From an uncultured Bacteroidota bacterium (GTDB lineage Bacteria; Bacteroidota; Bacteroidia; JABEUT01), in assembly GCA_903863935.1 (NCBI GenBank), contig CAIPDV010000103.1, positions 1 to 64,000 of the forward strand: a DNA stretch of 64,000 nucleotides, read 5' to 3'. Below are positions 7,938-18,000 of this stretch, in pieces. Positions within the stretch are counted from its first letter, which is position 1. Each line of letters opens with the position of its first letter. The translations under genes and the position numbers were made by a program. Below the pieces are notes generated by a model. The model did not search any database. It had not been told where the DNA came from and worked only from the letters and a program-made list of their open reading frames with translations.

Positions 7938-10385
7938 ATGAAAATAAGTACCCGTTCGTTAAAATTATTTCAAAAAGCTGCCGCATTCTTTTCATGTATG
8001 TTATTTGGTATTGGCAGTATGAATGCTCAGGTTCAGCTTGATGCGCATAGTTTAGGTAATGGTTTATCTACTTGGAACCTTACCACAACCAAACCGAATG
8101 AATTAATAATAATTTCAGTTGGAGGATATGGAACCGGTGGAACAGAAATGGGTATTTCTCCTGGTCAGGTAACTGTAAATGGATTTAATGCAACCTACCT
8201 AACTAAGGGGGAGTGGCTAAATTTTAATTTTACGTGGACTGCCCAAATATGGGCGTATGTTGCAGTCGCTCCCGGAGCTTATTCTATTACCTGCGCTGAA
8301 ATAGGATTAAATAGCCCGTTTTATTTTAACTATGCGGCATCTGTCTACCAAAATAATTGCCCGTTGAGTTTAGCAAATATCATTATTGGCGGGCACGATA
8401 GTAACCAAACCGTTACTACAATAACTGCATCTATTACTACTACAGTGGCCGGGTCTTATGTTTACGGTACTACAAATATTAATGATAACGGTGGAACAGG
8501 CACAGTTGCATGGACTTCGCTAACACAATTAGATTGGAACTATATTAATAATGGAATTGATGGAGCACAAGCCGGAGCTACCTTACCTATAGGTACTTAC
8601 CCTATAACAATTACAGATATTGGGGCTTCTAACGTTTGGATGACTGAAGCACTTATTGCCGTTCAGCCAAATCCAAATTGTTGTACCCTGGCCGTGGCCC
8701 CTATTGATTCTATTAATGTTTTATGCAATGGTGGAAGTAATGGTGTTGCCAGGGCTAATGCAAGTGGCGGACATGGTATTTACACATACTCTTGGACTCC
8801 CGGTGGGCAAACTACTGATATCATTACCGGGTTGTCTGCGGGTACGTATACCATTGTTGTTACTGATTCAGCATGCAGCACTACTGCTAATGTTATTATT
8901 ACGCAACCTGCATTGCCATTAACATCTAGTGTTACCTCCACAAATGTAACTTGTACTACCACTGGAAGTGCAACAGCTACAGCAGCAGGAGGAACCGTTC
9001 CTTATACGTATGCGTGGAGTCCGGGTGGGCAAACCACGGCGGCTATTACAGGAATAAGCGCAGGAACCTATACTGTGAATATCACCGATGCGAATGGTTG
9101 CTTGTCTTCATCCACGGCAACAATCACACAATCCACACCTCTTAATGTTTCTGTTGTAGGGCCGCAAATGTTATGTAATGGATCTTTCGGAAGTTTTACA
9201 GCTACAGTTACCGGTGGAACAACCCCGTATACCTATACTTGGAGTAGTGGTGCTACAACCAATCCGGCCTCATTGCCGTATTCTACTACCCAAACCTATT
9301 CAGTTACTGTAAAGGATGCTAATGGATGTACCGGAACTGCATCAGTTACCATTATTTCCGGCCCTGCATTAAATGTTACTATTACCGGCGGAGCCTCGAT
9401 GTGTAGCGGTATGTCTACCAGATTATGTGCGACAACAACAGGTGGAACCGGAAGTAAAACGTATTTATGGCAACCCGGAAATTTAACAACTCCATGTATT
9501 ACTGTTACACCTGGTTCAACAACAACCTATACTGTTTCGGTTCTTGATAATTGCTTAACGAAAGCTGTTGAAAATAAAACAGTTCAGGTAAATCCATTGC
9601 CAATTATCAATTTCTGGGCAGATGTAACACAAGGTTGTGCACCTCTTTGTATTCAATTCCGTAATACTACCCTTATCCCTGGCGGTTCTGCTCAAAATAT
9701 CTGGACATTCGGAAATGGAGATACTATACAATCACTTAACCCTGTTTATTGCTACCCTGCCAGCGGAAATTATAATGTTTCACTTACAGTAGTTTCAGAT
9801 AGCGGATGCAGCGCAACACTCTCTAAAATTAATACTATAACTGTGTTTAATCATCCGAATGCGGCATTCACACTTACACCGCCTTCAACAAGTATCCTCT
9901 CTCCAACAATACAATTTACAGATAAAACTTCGGATAGTTACGGAATCTCATACTGGAATTGGAGCTTTGGGGACGGTTCTAATTCAACGAGTGAATCCCA
10001 AAACCCATCACATACTTATCAGGACACCGGAACTTATTGTGCTAAGCTTGTTGTTATGGATGCAAATGGGTGTACGGATACTGCTACTAATTGTCTTGTA
10101 ATTGACCCTGCCTATAACTTGTATATCCCTTCAGCATTTACTCCAAATTCGGATGGAGCTAATGATGTGTTTATTCCAAAAGGCAATTATATCAAGAATT
10201 TTGAAATGTACATTTTCGATCGTTGGGGTATGAAAATATATTACACCAATAATATTTTGAAAGGATGGGATGGATCAGTTAAAGGAGTAACTGCACAGGA
10301 AGACACCTACGTATATAAAATTCAGGTGACGGATTCAAAGAATACTCCACATTCATACATTGGTAGCGTTAACTTGCTAAAATAA
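7938..10385 (+). CDS. SprB/PKD-repeat surface protein with T9SS type B (gliding-associated) C-terminal domain
   Basis: The 815-residue protein starts with a signal peptide (KLFQKAAAFFSCMLFGIG, cleaved near MNA/Q). A ~210-residue N-terminal domain beginning QVQLDAHS is shared with the gene at 10713-13562. Next come two SprB-like repeats (VLCNGGSNGVA and VTCTTTGSAT units), two Ig-like domains, two PKD domains (IWTFGNGD and NWSFGDGS motifs) and the terminal sorting domain (IPSAFTPNSDGANDVF, then MYIFDRWGMKIY). Such proteins cross the inner membrane by Sec, pass the outer membrane by T9SS and are held at the cell surface. Adhesion or gliding is the likely role. ATG 7938 was chosen from the promoter position. 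The gene faces 10713-13562 across two terminators. Confidence 0.88.
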   Translation: MKISTRSLKLFQKAAAFFSCMLFGIGSMNAQVQLDAHSLGNGLSTWNLTTTKPNELIIISVGGYGTGGTEMGISPGQVTVNGFNATYLTKGEWLNFNFTWTAQIWAYVAVAPGAYSITCAEIGLNSPFYFNYAASVYQNNCPLSLANIIIGGHDSNQTVTTITASITTTVAGSYVYGTTNINDNGGTGTVAWTSLTQLDWNYINNGIDGAQAGATLPIGTYPITITDIGASNVWMTEALIAVQPNPNCCTLAVAPIDSINVLCNGGSNGVARANASGGHGIYTYSWTPGGQTTDIITGLSAGTYTIVVTDSACSTTANVIITQPALPLTSSVTSTNVTCTTTGSATATAAGGTVPYTYAWSPGGQTTAAITGISAGTYTVNITDANGCLSSSTATITQSTPLNVSVVGPQMLCNGSFGSFTATVTGGTTPYTYTWSSGATTNPASLPYSTTQTYSVTVKDANGCTGTASVTIISGPALNVTITGGASMCSGMSTRLCATTTGGTGSKTYLWQPGNLTTPCITVTPGSTTTYTVSVLDNCLTKAVENKTVQVNPLPIINFWADVTQGCAPLCIQFRNTTLIPGGSAQNIWTFGNGDTIQSLNPVYCYPASGNYNVSLTVVSDSGCSATLSKINTITVFNHPNAAFTLTPPSTSILSPTIQFTDKTSDSYGISYWNWSFGDGSNSTSESQNPSHTYQDTGTYCAKLVVMDANGCTDTATNCLVIDPAYNLYIPSAFTPNSDGANDVFIPKGNYIKNFEMYIFDRWGMKIYYTNNILKGWDGSVKGVTAQEDTYVYKIQVTDSKNTPHSYIGSVNLLK

Positions 10386-10407
10386 AGAAGGAAATTATAA
10401 TTATACC

Positions 10408-10435
10408 AGCCTCGCCTATAAGCGGGGCTTTTTTT
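10408..10435 (+). terminator. Rho-independent terminator of the 7938-10385 gene
   Basis: An 8-bp stem, AGCCTCGC with AGCGGGGCT (one G-U pair), encloses the loop CTATAA and is followed by seven T residues. It begins 23 bp after the stop codon. Confidence 0.8.
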
Positions 10436-10444
10436 GTATGTAGT

Positions 10445-10504
10445 TTATTCACGGAACCAGGCAAGTAGATAATTTTAAGCATCCGGGGTTGAACCCGTGA
10501 ATAA
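10445..10504. repeat. 10-bp inverted repeat with 40-bp loop
   Basis: TTATTCACGG at 10445-10454 and CCGTGAATAA at 10495-10504 are perfect inverted copies in the convergent intergenic region. No gene is visible between 10386 and 10712. Its role is unknown; it may be a stray repeat or an RNA structure. Confidence 0.4.
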
Positions 10505-10650
10505 TTTAGGGTAATGACTTCCTGTAAGTGATAAAAGCAGGATTCAATATAAAGATATTGATTGTAATTGACGAAGAAATGGCTTGAAGCAAAAGGAATT
10601 GATCAGCCTGTATGAAATCAATTAACGGAGTTCTCTAATTGTAAACTCTA

Positions 10651-10691
10651 GCAATAAAAAAGGAGGATAAAAAATCCTCCTTTTTTATTGC
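10651..10691. terminator. Bidirectional terminator between convergent surface-protein genes
   Basis: A perfect 17-bp stem, GCAATAAAAAAGGAGGA with its reverse complement, encloses a TAAAAAA loop. The stem's A and T runs make it a strong terminator in both directions. It lies 21 bp past the stop of the minus-strand gene at 10713. Confidence 0.85.
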
Positions 10692-10712
10692 AGCTGTTAA
10701 TTAGTATATAGG

Positions 10713-13562
10713 TTATCTGGTTTTTACCATTTTCAGTTGGTCAACCAACGTTCCATCATTCGTCAAAATGCGGATTAAATATATCCCATTAGGTTGACTG
10801 GCTATGTTCATTTGCATAGATTCGTCGGTTACTTTAACCGTGTTTATATTCCTGCCAAGGTAATCATACATTTCCAAGACCATTCCTCTTTCAATTCCCT
10901 TAATTGTAAATATTCCGTTGTTAGGGTCTGGGAAAATGGTAATGTCTGTTGAATTACCGAAAAGATTATCTATGCCAACGGTAGAACGAATAATAATGCA
11001 AGTGGTTTGTGAACAACCATTGTTGTCGGTCACAATGCAGCAATAGTCTCCTGTACATTGATTATTGATGGTGTCTGTAGTTTGGCCTCCCGCAATCCAT
11101 TTATAGGTATATGGTGGTGCTCCACCGCTTAAAACAGTAACTGATGCTTGTCCATTGCATCCTCCTGAACCGTGCACATCTATTGAGTCTGTTTTAATAT
11201 TCATACCTGCTGGTTCCGAAATTGTAACTTCAGCTGTAGCCGTGCAACCTGAACTATCGGTAACAGTAATAATATAGGTTCCACCAGAAAGGCCAGATTC
11301 AACTGAATTCTTTCCACCGCTGGGGAACCAGTAGTAGGTATAAGCCGGAGTTCCGCCTGATGCTGTACATGATACAGTTGCATCGTGCCCACCATAGCAA
11401 TTTAAATTACCTGTAACAGTTGCACTAACACTTAAATGAGATGGGTAGCTAATTGTTTCGGAAGCGGTTCCACTGCATCCATTGCTATCAGTTGCGGTAA
11501 TGGTATAAGTGCCGGCGGTTAAGTTAGTTGTTGTGGCAAGGTTTGTTCCTCCGCTTGGAGTCCATAGATAGGTGTAAGGCGGAGTGCCACCGGTAGCTGC
11601 ATGTGCGGTAATATATCCGAAGCCATCACAAAGTAAAGTTGTTTTTGAGGCTATGGTTATTGAAACAGATGAAGATGATTGAGATATAATAACAGAAGCT
11701 GTTCCTGAGCATCCATTATTATCGGTAGCTGTAATTGTATAAGTGCCTGCACTCAGATTGGATGCCATAAGATTAGTTCCTCCGCTTGGGGACCAAAGGT
11801 AGGTATAGGGAGATGTTCCTCCGCTCGCAGGATTTGCGGTGGCACTGCCCAAAGTATTGCAACTTACATTAGTTTGCGAGGCAATGGAAACAGAAACAGG
11901 GGATGTGGTTTGTGAAATGGTAACGGATACTGATCCGGTACAGCCATTATTATCTGTGGCAGTAATTGTATAAGTGCCTGCACTCAAATTAGAGGCTGTA
12001 AGATTGGTTCCGCCACTTGGTGACCATAAATAAGTGTAAGGTGCAACACCACCACTCGCAGGATTTGCTGTTGCGCTTCCTAAAGTACTACAAGTTACAT
12101 CTGAATGAGAGGCTATGGTAATTGCAACTGAAGAAGCTGCCTGAGTTATTGTAACGGAGGCCGTACCAGAACATCCATTGTTATCTCTAGCAGTAATTGT
12201 ATATGTTCCGGCACTTAGATTAGAAGCAGTCAGGTTGGTTCCTCCACTCGGTGCCCAGGAGTATGTGTAAGGCGATGAGCCTCCTGTTGCCGGGTTAGCA
12301 GTTGCACTGCCCAAGGAGGTACAGGTAACATTGGTTTGTGACGCAATAGTTACAGAAACAGGTGATGGAGCCTGGGTTATAGTTACCGAGGCACTGCCAA
12401 TGCAGCCATGGTTATCGGTAGCAGTTATTGTGTAGGTACCTGCACTCAGGTTAGAAGCTGTAAGGTTTGTTCCACCGCTAGGTGACCAGGAATAGGTATA
12501 AGGTGAAGTTCCTCCGGAAGCAGGGTTTGCCGTTGCACTTCCAAGCACACTGCAAACTACGGGGGTCTGCGAAGCAATCGATATTGTAACTGGAGTTGGT
12601 TGTGTTATAGTTACCGATGCGGTGCCAGTGCAGCCTTGAAAATCTGTAACTGTAACGGTATAGTTACCTGCAGTTAATCCGGTGCCGGTAGCATTTGTTC
12701 CACCTGCCGGAGACCATAAATAAGTATATGGTGCCACGCCACCGCTGGCAGTAACCGTCGCTGATCCATTATTGCCACCATTACATAAATCATCTGTAGG
12801 AGTACCCATTGAAGCAGTTAAAGTACACGTTGCAGAAGGCTGCACAACAATAAGGGTAATTACTGCATAAGGATTAGAAGCACCCGGGTCAGTAACGTTA
12901 ATTGTATATGGTGCCGCAACGGCTTCTGTCAATCCGGCATGAGAGCCGTCAATACCATTACTGATATAATCGTGGTCTAATTCAGTTAATCCACCATTCC
13001 AGCTTACAACACCGGTACCGCCATTGTCATTGATAATTACATAACCATAAATATAAGAGTTGGCAACTGTAGTAGTGATAGAGGCTGAAATATTGGTTAA
13101 TGCTGCATTATCATTAATGGTACTTGCGGTAATATTTGCCAAGGTTAAGGTAGCAGCAGGTTCATAAACACAGGCAGCATAATTAAAATAGAACGGGCTC
13201 ACCTGACCCACTTCGGAACAAACTAAGGTATATGTACCAACTGTTGGGGCAACATAAGCCCAAATTGAAGTGGTAAATGAAAATCCATTTGTATATACGG
13301 CCTCATTAATATAGGTTGCATTATTCCCATTTACAGTAACTGTTCCGGCAGCTGTACTGAGGGTACCATAACCGCCTGCAGAAATTAAAATAAGTTCATT
13401 TGGTTGAGTTGTTGTAATATTCCAGGTTGAAGCACCGGCAGCATCGCTATGTGCATCCAGCAATACCTGAGCATTGACTGATATGCCTGTTAAAAAGAGA
13501 ATAGCCAAGGTAAAAATAGATGATCTGAGTAGGAAATTTAATTGAATAATTTTACTTTTCAT
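10713..13562 (-). CDS. SprB-repeat surface protein with T9SS type A sorting domain
   Basis: The 949-residue protein has a signal peptide (LLRSSIFTLAILFLTGISVNA) and a ~210-residue N-domain starting QVLLDAHSDAAG, paralogous to that of the gene at 7938. It is followed by eight SprB-like repeats of about 75-80 residues. Several repeats are nearly identical, for example SPYTYLWSPSGGTNL followed by ASNLSAGTYTITATDNNGC, which suggests recent internal duplication. The C-terminus (ITIFPDPNNGIFTIKG, then GRNINTV and a final QLKMVKTR) is a type A (Por-secretion) domain, unlike the type B domain of its partner. It should be secreted by T9SS and attached through the removed C-terminal domain, possibly as an adhesin. 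The repeat copy number is likely to vary. Confidence 0.88.
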   Translation of the reverse strand: MKSKIIQLNFLLRSSIFTLAILFLTGISVNAQVLLDAHSDAAGASTWNITTTQPNELILISAGGYGTLSTAAGTVTVNGNNATYINEAVYTNGFSFTTSIWAYVAPTVGTYTLVCSEVGQVSPFYFNYAACVYEPAATLTLANITASTINDNAALTNISASITTTVANSYIYGYVIINDNGGTGVVSWNGGLTELDHDYISNGIDGSHAGLTEAVAAPYTINVTDPGASNPYAVITLIVVQPSATCTLTASMGTPTDDLCNGGNNGSATVTASGGVAPYTYLWSPAGGTNATGTGLTAGNYTVTVTDFQGCTGTASVTITQPTPVTISIASQTPVVCSVLGSATANPASGGTSPYTYSWSPSGGTNLTASNLSAGTYTITATDNHGCIGSASVTITQAPSPVSVTIASQTNVTCTSLGSATANPATGGSSPYTYSWAPSGGTNLTASNLSAGTYTITARDNNGCSGTASVTITQAASSVAITIASHSDVTCSTLGSATANPASGGVAPYTYLWSPSGGTNLTASNLSAGTYTITATDNNGCTGSVSVTISQTTSPVSVSIASQTNVSCNTLGSATANPASGGTSPYTYLWSPSGGTNLMASNLSAGTYTITATDNNGCSGTASVIISQSSSSVSITIASKTTLLCDGFGYITAHAATGGTPPYTYLWTPSGGTNLATTTNLTAGTYTITATDSNGCSGTASETISYPSHLSVSATVTGNLNCYGGHDATVSCTASGGTPAYTYYWFPSGGKNSVESGLSGGTYIITVTDSSGCTATAEVTISEPAGMNIKTDSIDVHGSGGCNGQASVTVLSGGAPPYTYKWIAGGQTTDTINNQCTGDYCCIVTDNNGCSQTTCIIIRSTVGIDNLFGNSTDITIFPDPNNGIFTIKGIERGMVLEMYDYLGRNINTVKVTDESMQMNIASQPNGIYLIRILTNDGTLVDQLKMVKTR

Positions 13563-13634
13563 AGTATAGACTTTAAAATTAGTTGAGTAAATAATACCAG
13601 TATTTGTTTATAGATCGGGCGTATAAATACCCTA

Positions 13635-13642
13635 CAAAACTA
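13635..13642 (-). promoter_or_regulatory. Bacteroidota -7 promoter element (TAGTTTTG on the minus strand)
   Basis: CAAAACTA on the plus strand reads TAGTTTTG on the minus strand, a match to TAnnTTTG. It lies 72 bp upstream of the start at 13562. I see no clear -33 element. Confidence 0.4.
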
Positions 13643-14308
13643 AAAAAAATTGGGGTTATAAGAATAGGACGAAATAAAAAATGCAAAATTAAGAGTAAAA
13701 TTATATTCAAGCAGCTTATATTCAGCAAATTAATATAACTATTCATATGATATTACTTTGTGGCATCTTTTCTGGTTTTAATATTCGTATTTCCAGTAAT
13801 ACTTTAAAAATATTGGATGAGATTATTATAATAGTCAATTGCAAAACATTTTTCCATATTATCTGAAACTCTGATTAGTCACATTTTGACAAACTAGTAT
13901 ATGTGCTTTTAATCAATAAAGTATAAGATACCTGGAAAGCCAGATGTAATGCAAGTCACATTTTTAAGGCCTTTATAAATTGATAAATAAGCGAATACGT
14001 GTCTCAAATCATGTTATTAAACATCTAATTTATTGACAAAAGTCATAGGTGAAAATCACTAGCAGATAGACTTTTGCATCGGTAAAAATTATGTTTTGAT
14101 TCATAACGAAATTCAAAATGGATTCTAAAAATCTGGTAAATTCAGTACTATGTTAGCAAATGAACCAAGTTGTTTGGAGTGTCCCGTTACTCTTACATGA
14201 AAGCACTATTTCTTGAATATTATACGTTACGAAAGGTCATCTCAAGAAAAAATTGAGTGCATAATATTCATAAGGGATTTGCAATGCAAATCAACAAAAA
14301 ACGATATT
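13643..14308. other. AT-rich intergenic stretch without a recognisable gene
   Basis: About 665 bp between the minus-strand surface protein and the MBL hydrolase hold no ORF with recognisable content, no tRNA and no strong repeat. Two short inverted pieces near 14220-14300 might form a weak terminator for the hydrolase gene, but I cannot support it. Confidence 0.5.
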
Positions 14309-14965
14309 TTAGATACTTAACCTGGCTTTTCCAACAAAAGGATTATACAACTTTTCATGTCCAATAGTTGTAGGGGCCCCATGTCCCGAGAAGACCTTTA
14401 CATCATCGGGCAGAACAAAGAGTTTGGTGAGAATATTTTGTTCCAGAGTATCGTAATCCCCTCCGGGCAAGTCAGTTCGGCCAATACTTTCAAGAAAGAG
14501 AACATCACCTCCCCAAAGCATCTTGTTTGCAGCGTCGTACAGACATAACCCACCAGGGGAATGCCCCGGGCAATAAAGCACTTCAAGGGTAATATCACCC
14601 AATGCAATCTTTTCATGTTCTTCAATAAACCTTAAAGGTGCCGGGGATGGAGTAGCCTGAACCCCATAAATAGCTGCTACTTTGGGAAGGCTCTCTAAAA
14701 GGGGAAGTTCGTTGCGGTGGAGCAGGGGAGCGAGGCCATATTCCCGGCAAACAAAGTAATTACCCAGTACATGATCGATATGGCAATGAGTATTTATTAA
14801 TAATACAGGTTTTAAGCCTTCTTTCTTAATAAAATCAGACAGTTGGCGGCATTCATCCGGGGTGCTGCAACCCGGGTCAATTATGGCTGCTTCTTTATGG
14901 TCATTATAAATAACATAGCTGTTTTCTGCAAATAGGTTAAACTCAAAGCACTTTTGATGTGTCAT
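14309..14965 (-). CDS. MBL-fold metallo-hydrolase (glyoxalase II-like)
   Basis: The 218-residue protein carries the metallo-beta-lactamase-fold metal ligands in order: THCHIDH at 59-65, H135 in CPGHSPGG, D154 in WGGDVLF and H195 in FSGHGAPTTIG. Length and the CPGHSPGGLCLY segment fit the small cytosolic glyoxalase II-like (YcbL-type) hydrolases that cleave thioesters or related substrates. There is no signal peptide. It is divergent from the gene at 15020 with 54 bp between the starts. The substrate is not evident; hydroxyacylglutathione is not a safe guess in Bacteroidota. Confidence 0.85.
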   Translation of the reverse strand: MTHQKCFEFNLFAENSYVIYNDHKEAAIIDPGCSTPDECRQLSDFIKKEGLKPVLLINTHCHIDHVLGNYFVCREYGLAPLLHRNELPLLESLPKVAAIYGVQATPSPAPLRFIEEHEKIALGDITLEVLYCPGHSPGGLCLYDAANKMLWGGDVLFLESIGRTDLPGGDYDTLEQNILTKLFVLPDDVKVFSGHGAPTTIGHEKLYNPFVGKARLSI

Positions 14966-15019
14966 ATACGTTATATAATGGGCAAATTTAGTAATTTAGC
15001 ATTCTTATAAAAGCTTGAG

Positions 15020-18000
15020 GTGTATCATTTACGGAAATATTCATTTACAGCTATTTTAATTTTTTGCTTTTGCCAAATCGGTATATCACAATTTTATACC
15101 GGATCTCAAATGCCTTTTGGCAAGAACAGAGTGCAATATCAAAAATTCAAATGGAGTTTTTATTCGTACCCGAATTACAAAGTTTATTTTTATCCCGGAG
15201 GCGATCAGATAGCCCGGTATGTTGGTGATAAAGCATCGGGATTCATCAGGCAACTATGCTCTTTCATGGATTATCAAACAGATAAACCTATTGATTTTAT
15301 CGTGTTCTGCAAACAATCGGAATTTGCCCAAAGTAATCTTGGCTTGCCGGAAGAGCAGCAATATAATACCGGTGGATCAAATCATATTGTCGGAAGGAAA
15401 GTAGTCGTTTATTTTGATGGTGATCACAACAAGTTAGATGAACAAATTCGTTTGGGGATTGCAGAGGTAGTATTCCAGGAAATGATGTATGGTGGCAGTT
15501 TTACAAATGTAGTAAAGAGTTCTACGTTGTATAATATTCCTCCGTGGTTTGAACAAGGCTTTGTTCATTATCTTGCCACCGGCTGGAATCCCGAGGTAGA
15601 TGGATATGTGAGAGATGGTATTGAATCGGGCAGGTATAAACGATTTAATCATTTAACCGGCCAGGATGCAACTTATGCCGGTATCTCAATCTGGAATTAT
15701 ATTGCACAGAGTTATGGAGAATCGGTTATTCCTCAACTGCTATATATAGCACGTTCCAGCAGAAGCATTGAAAGCGCATTCCTTTATTCATTGGGTACCT
15801 CACTTAAAATGTTTTCGAAGGATTGGATAAGCTATTACGAAACCCAATACAAGAAAGAAACTCCGAAAGACGCACTTCCTAAAAAGCAGCCAATATTTTT
15901 AAAGCCTAAAGCAAATACTAAATATTACAGGTTTGAAGCAAGTCCGGAAGGAAGGTACATGGCATATGCCACTAATGAGCTTGGACAATGTAGGGTTTGG
16001 ATGTACGATAATCTGACAAAGAAAAGTAAATGTGTGATAAAGCAAGGTGTTAAAGTTGACCGCGTTTACGATTACTCCTATCCTTTGATTGCCTGGCATC
16101 CCAGCGGCGAAATATTTTCCGTAATTATGGAAGAAGATGGGATGGAAATGCTATATACGTACACACTTTCTACAAAAAAACTTGAAAAGAGAATGATTGC
16201 AAATTTCCAGAAGATACTGGACTTTTCATATTCCGATGATGGAACAAAGTTTGCCATGTCAGCTATTCGCGAAGGCCAATCAGACATTTACATTTTCACT
16301 GCCGGGTCAAATGCATATGAACAAATAACGCATGATGTATATGATGATATGTCGCCCAGGTTTATAGATCATTCAAATAAAATAATTTTCAGTTCAAACA
16401 GACCGGATGACTCATTAAGGAACGGCGGAAGCTTTAATAAAATACAAGGGCATTATGATGTTTTTGAGTATAATCTTAAAACAAGGTCGAAAACTTTGAC
16501 ACGGATTACGAATACGCCAAGTATTGATGAAACGAACCCTATACCTTATTGCCCCGGATATGTAAGTTACATAAGTAATGCGGCAGGCGTATTAAATAGA
16601 AATATTGCCCGTATCGATAGCTCTATCAGTTTTGTTGATACTTCGGCACATTACAGGTATACAGTAAAGTCATTCACAATCACAGATTACAGCCATAGTA
16701 TACTTGAGCAAGATGCTTCCCCTTCCATGCGTTATATGACGGAAATATTTTACAGCAAAGGAAAATATTTTCTTTATAAAGACACATTACCCGAAAAACT
16801 TACAACGAATGTTTCGCTAAGCCCTCAGCCAACCTCATTCATGAGGCAGTACCTTGCTGTAGAAAGAAGAAGAAATTATGAAGATTCTGTGGCGCACGCG
16901 GGAAGCAGAAGAGATACAAATTCAATTATTATCAGATATCCTTCCGAACCTGAAAAGAAGGAAGTGCCTAAAACAGACACAGCTAAAAAATCTAAGTCCG
17001 ATGCCGCCCATAAAGACCAATATCATTTAAAAGTCAATATCAATTCTTACTCATTTGATGAACCTCAAACAACCGAAAAACCTGTTGTTAAAACTGTGCC
17101 ACCGCCTCCTCCGGTTCAAACTACAATTACATATCCGGTTGTGAGAAATTTTGAAGCTCCGAAAGATTCCGTGGTTAAGAAACATTCCTTGATCAAAGAA
17201 AATTACTACGTGAGTTTCAAGCCTACATTTATCAATACCCAGATTAATAATACATATATGACAACTTCATACCAGCCATACCTTGCAAATGCAACGGCTA
17301 GTATGCTGGCACCTAATCTGGGGTTCAATATTTCTTTAAATGGTCTTGAAGATCTTTTTGAAGACTACCGTATTTCAGGCGGGCTGAGAATGGACTTTGG
17401 TTTAAGCAACAACAATTATTACCTTACGTATGAAGACCTTTCCAAAAGGTTGGATAAGGAACTGATTCTGCAACGTTCAGCTTTCCTGGCAGTCGCAAGC
17501 GGAAATAATCTGGCTGACGAATACACACTCGACGCTACGTATAAACTAAAATGGCCTTTTAGTGAAGTAACACGAATTGAGGGAAGTATAGGATTGCTTA
17601 ATGAAAAAAATATTACACTGGCCCAGGATATACCCACATTGGAAACTCCGCCAGCAGCGTCCTATTTACCACACGCTGAATTAAACTTTGTTTATGATAA
17701 CACAAGGCCTGCAGGACTTAATATTTATTACGGATTAAGGGCTCGGGGATTTCTACAATATTATAACGACCTAGGGCAGAACAAAGGGAGTATGTATGTT
17801 TTAGGAATGGATATTCGCTATTACAAAAAAATTCATCGTGAACTTATCTGGGCTAACAGGCTTTCAGCAGGTACTTCGTTTGGCCAGGAACATTTACTCA
17901 ATTATTTGGGTGGTGTTGATGGCTGGTATAATCCCACGTTTAATGCAATAACAGGAATTACACCGGGCCAGAATTATATATTCCAATCATTGGCTGCTCC

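Noticed and set aside
14200-14308. Possible small RNA or terminator downstream of the MBL gene
   Set aside because: The inverted pieces are short and imperfect and have no T run.
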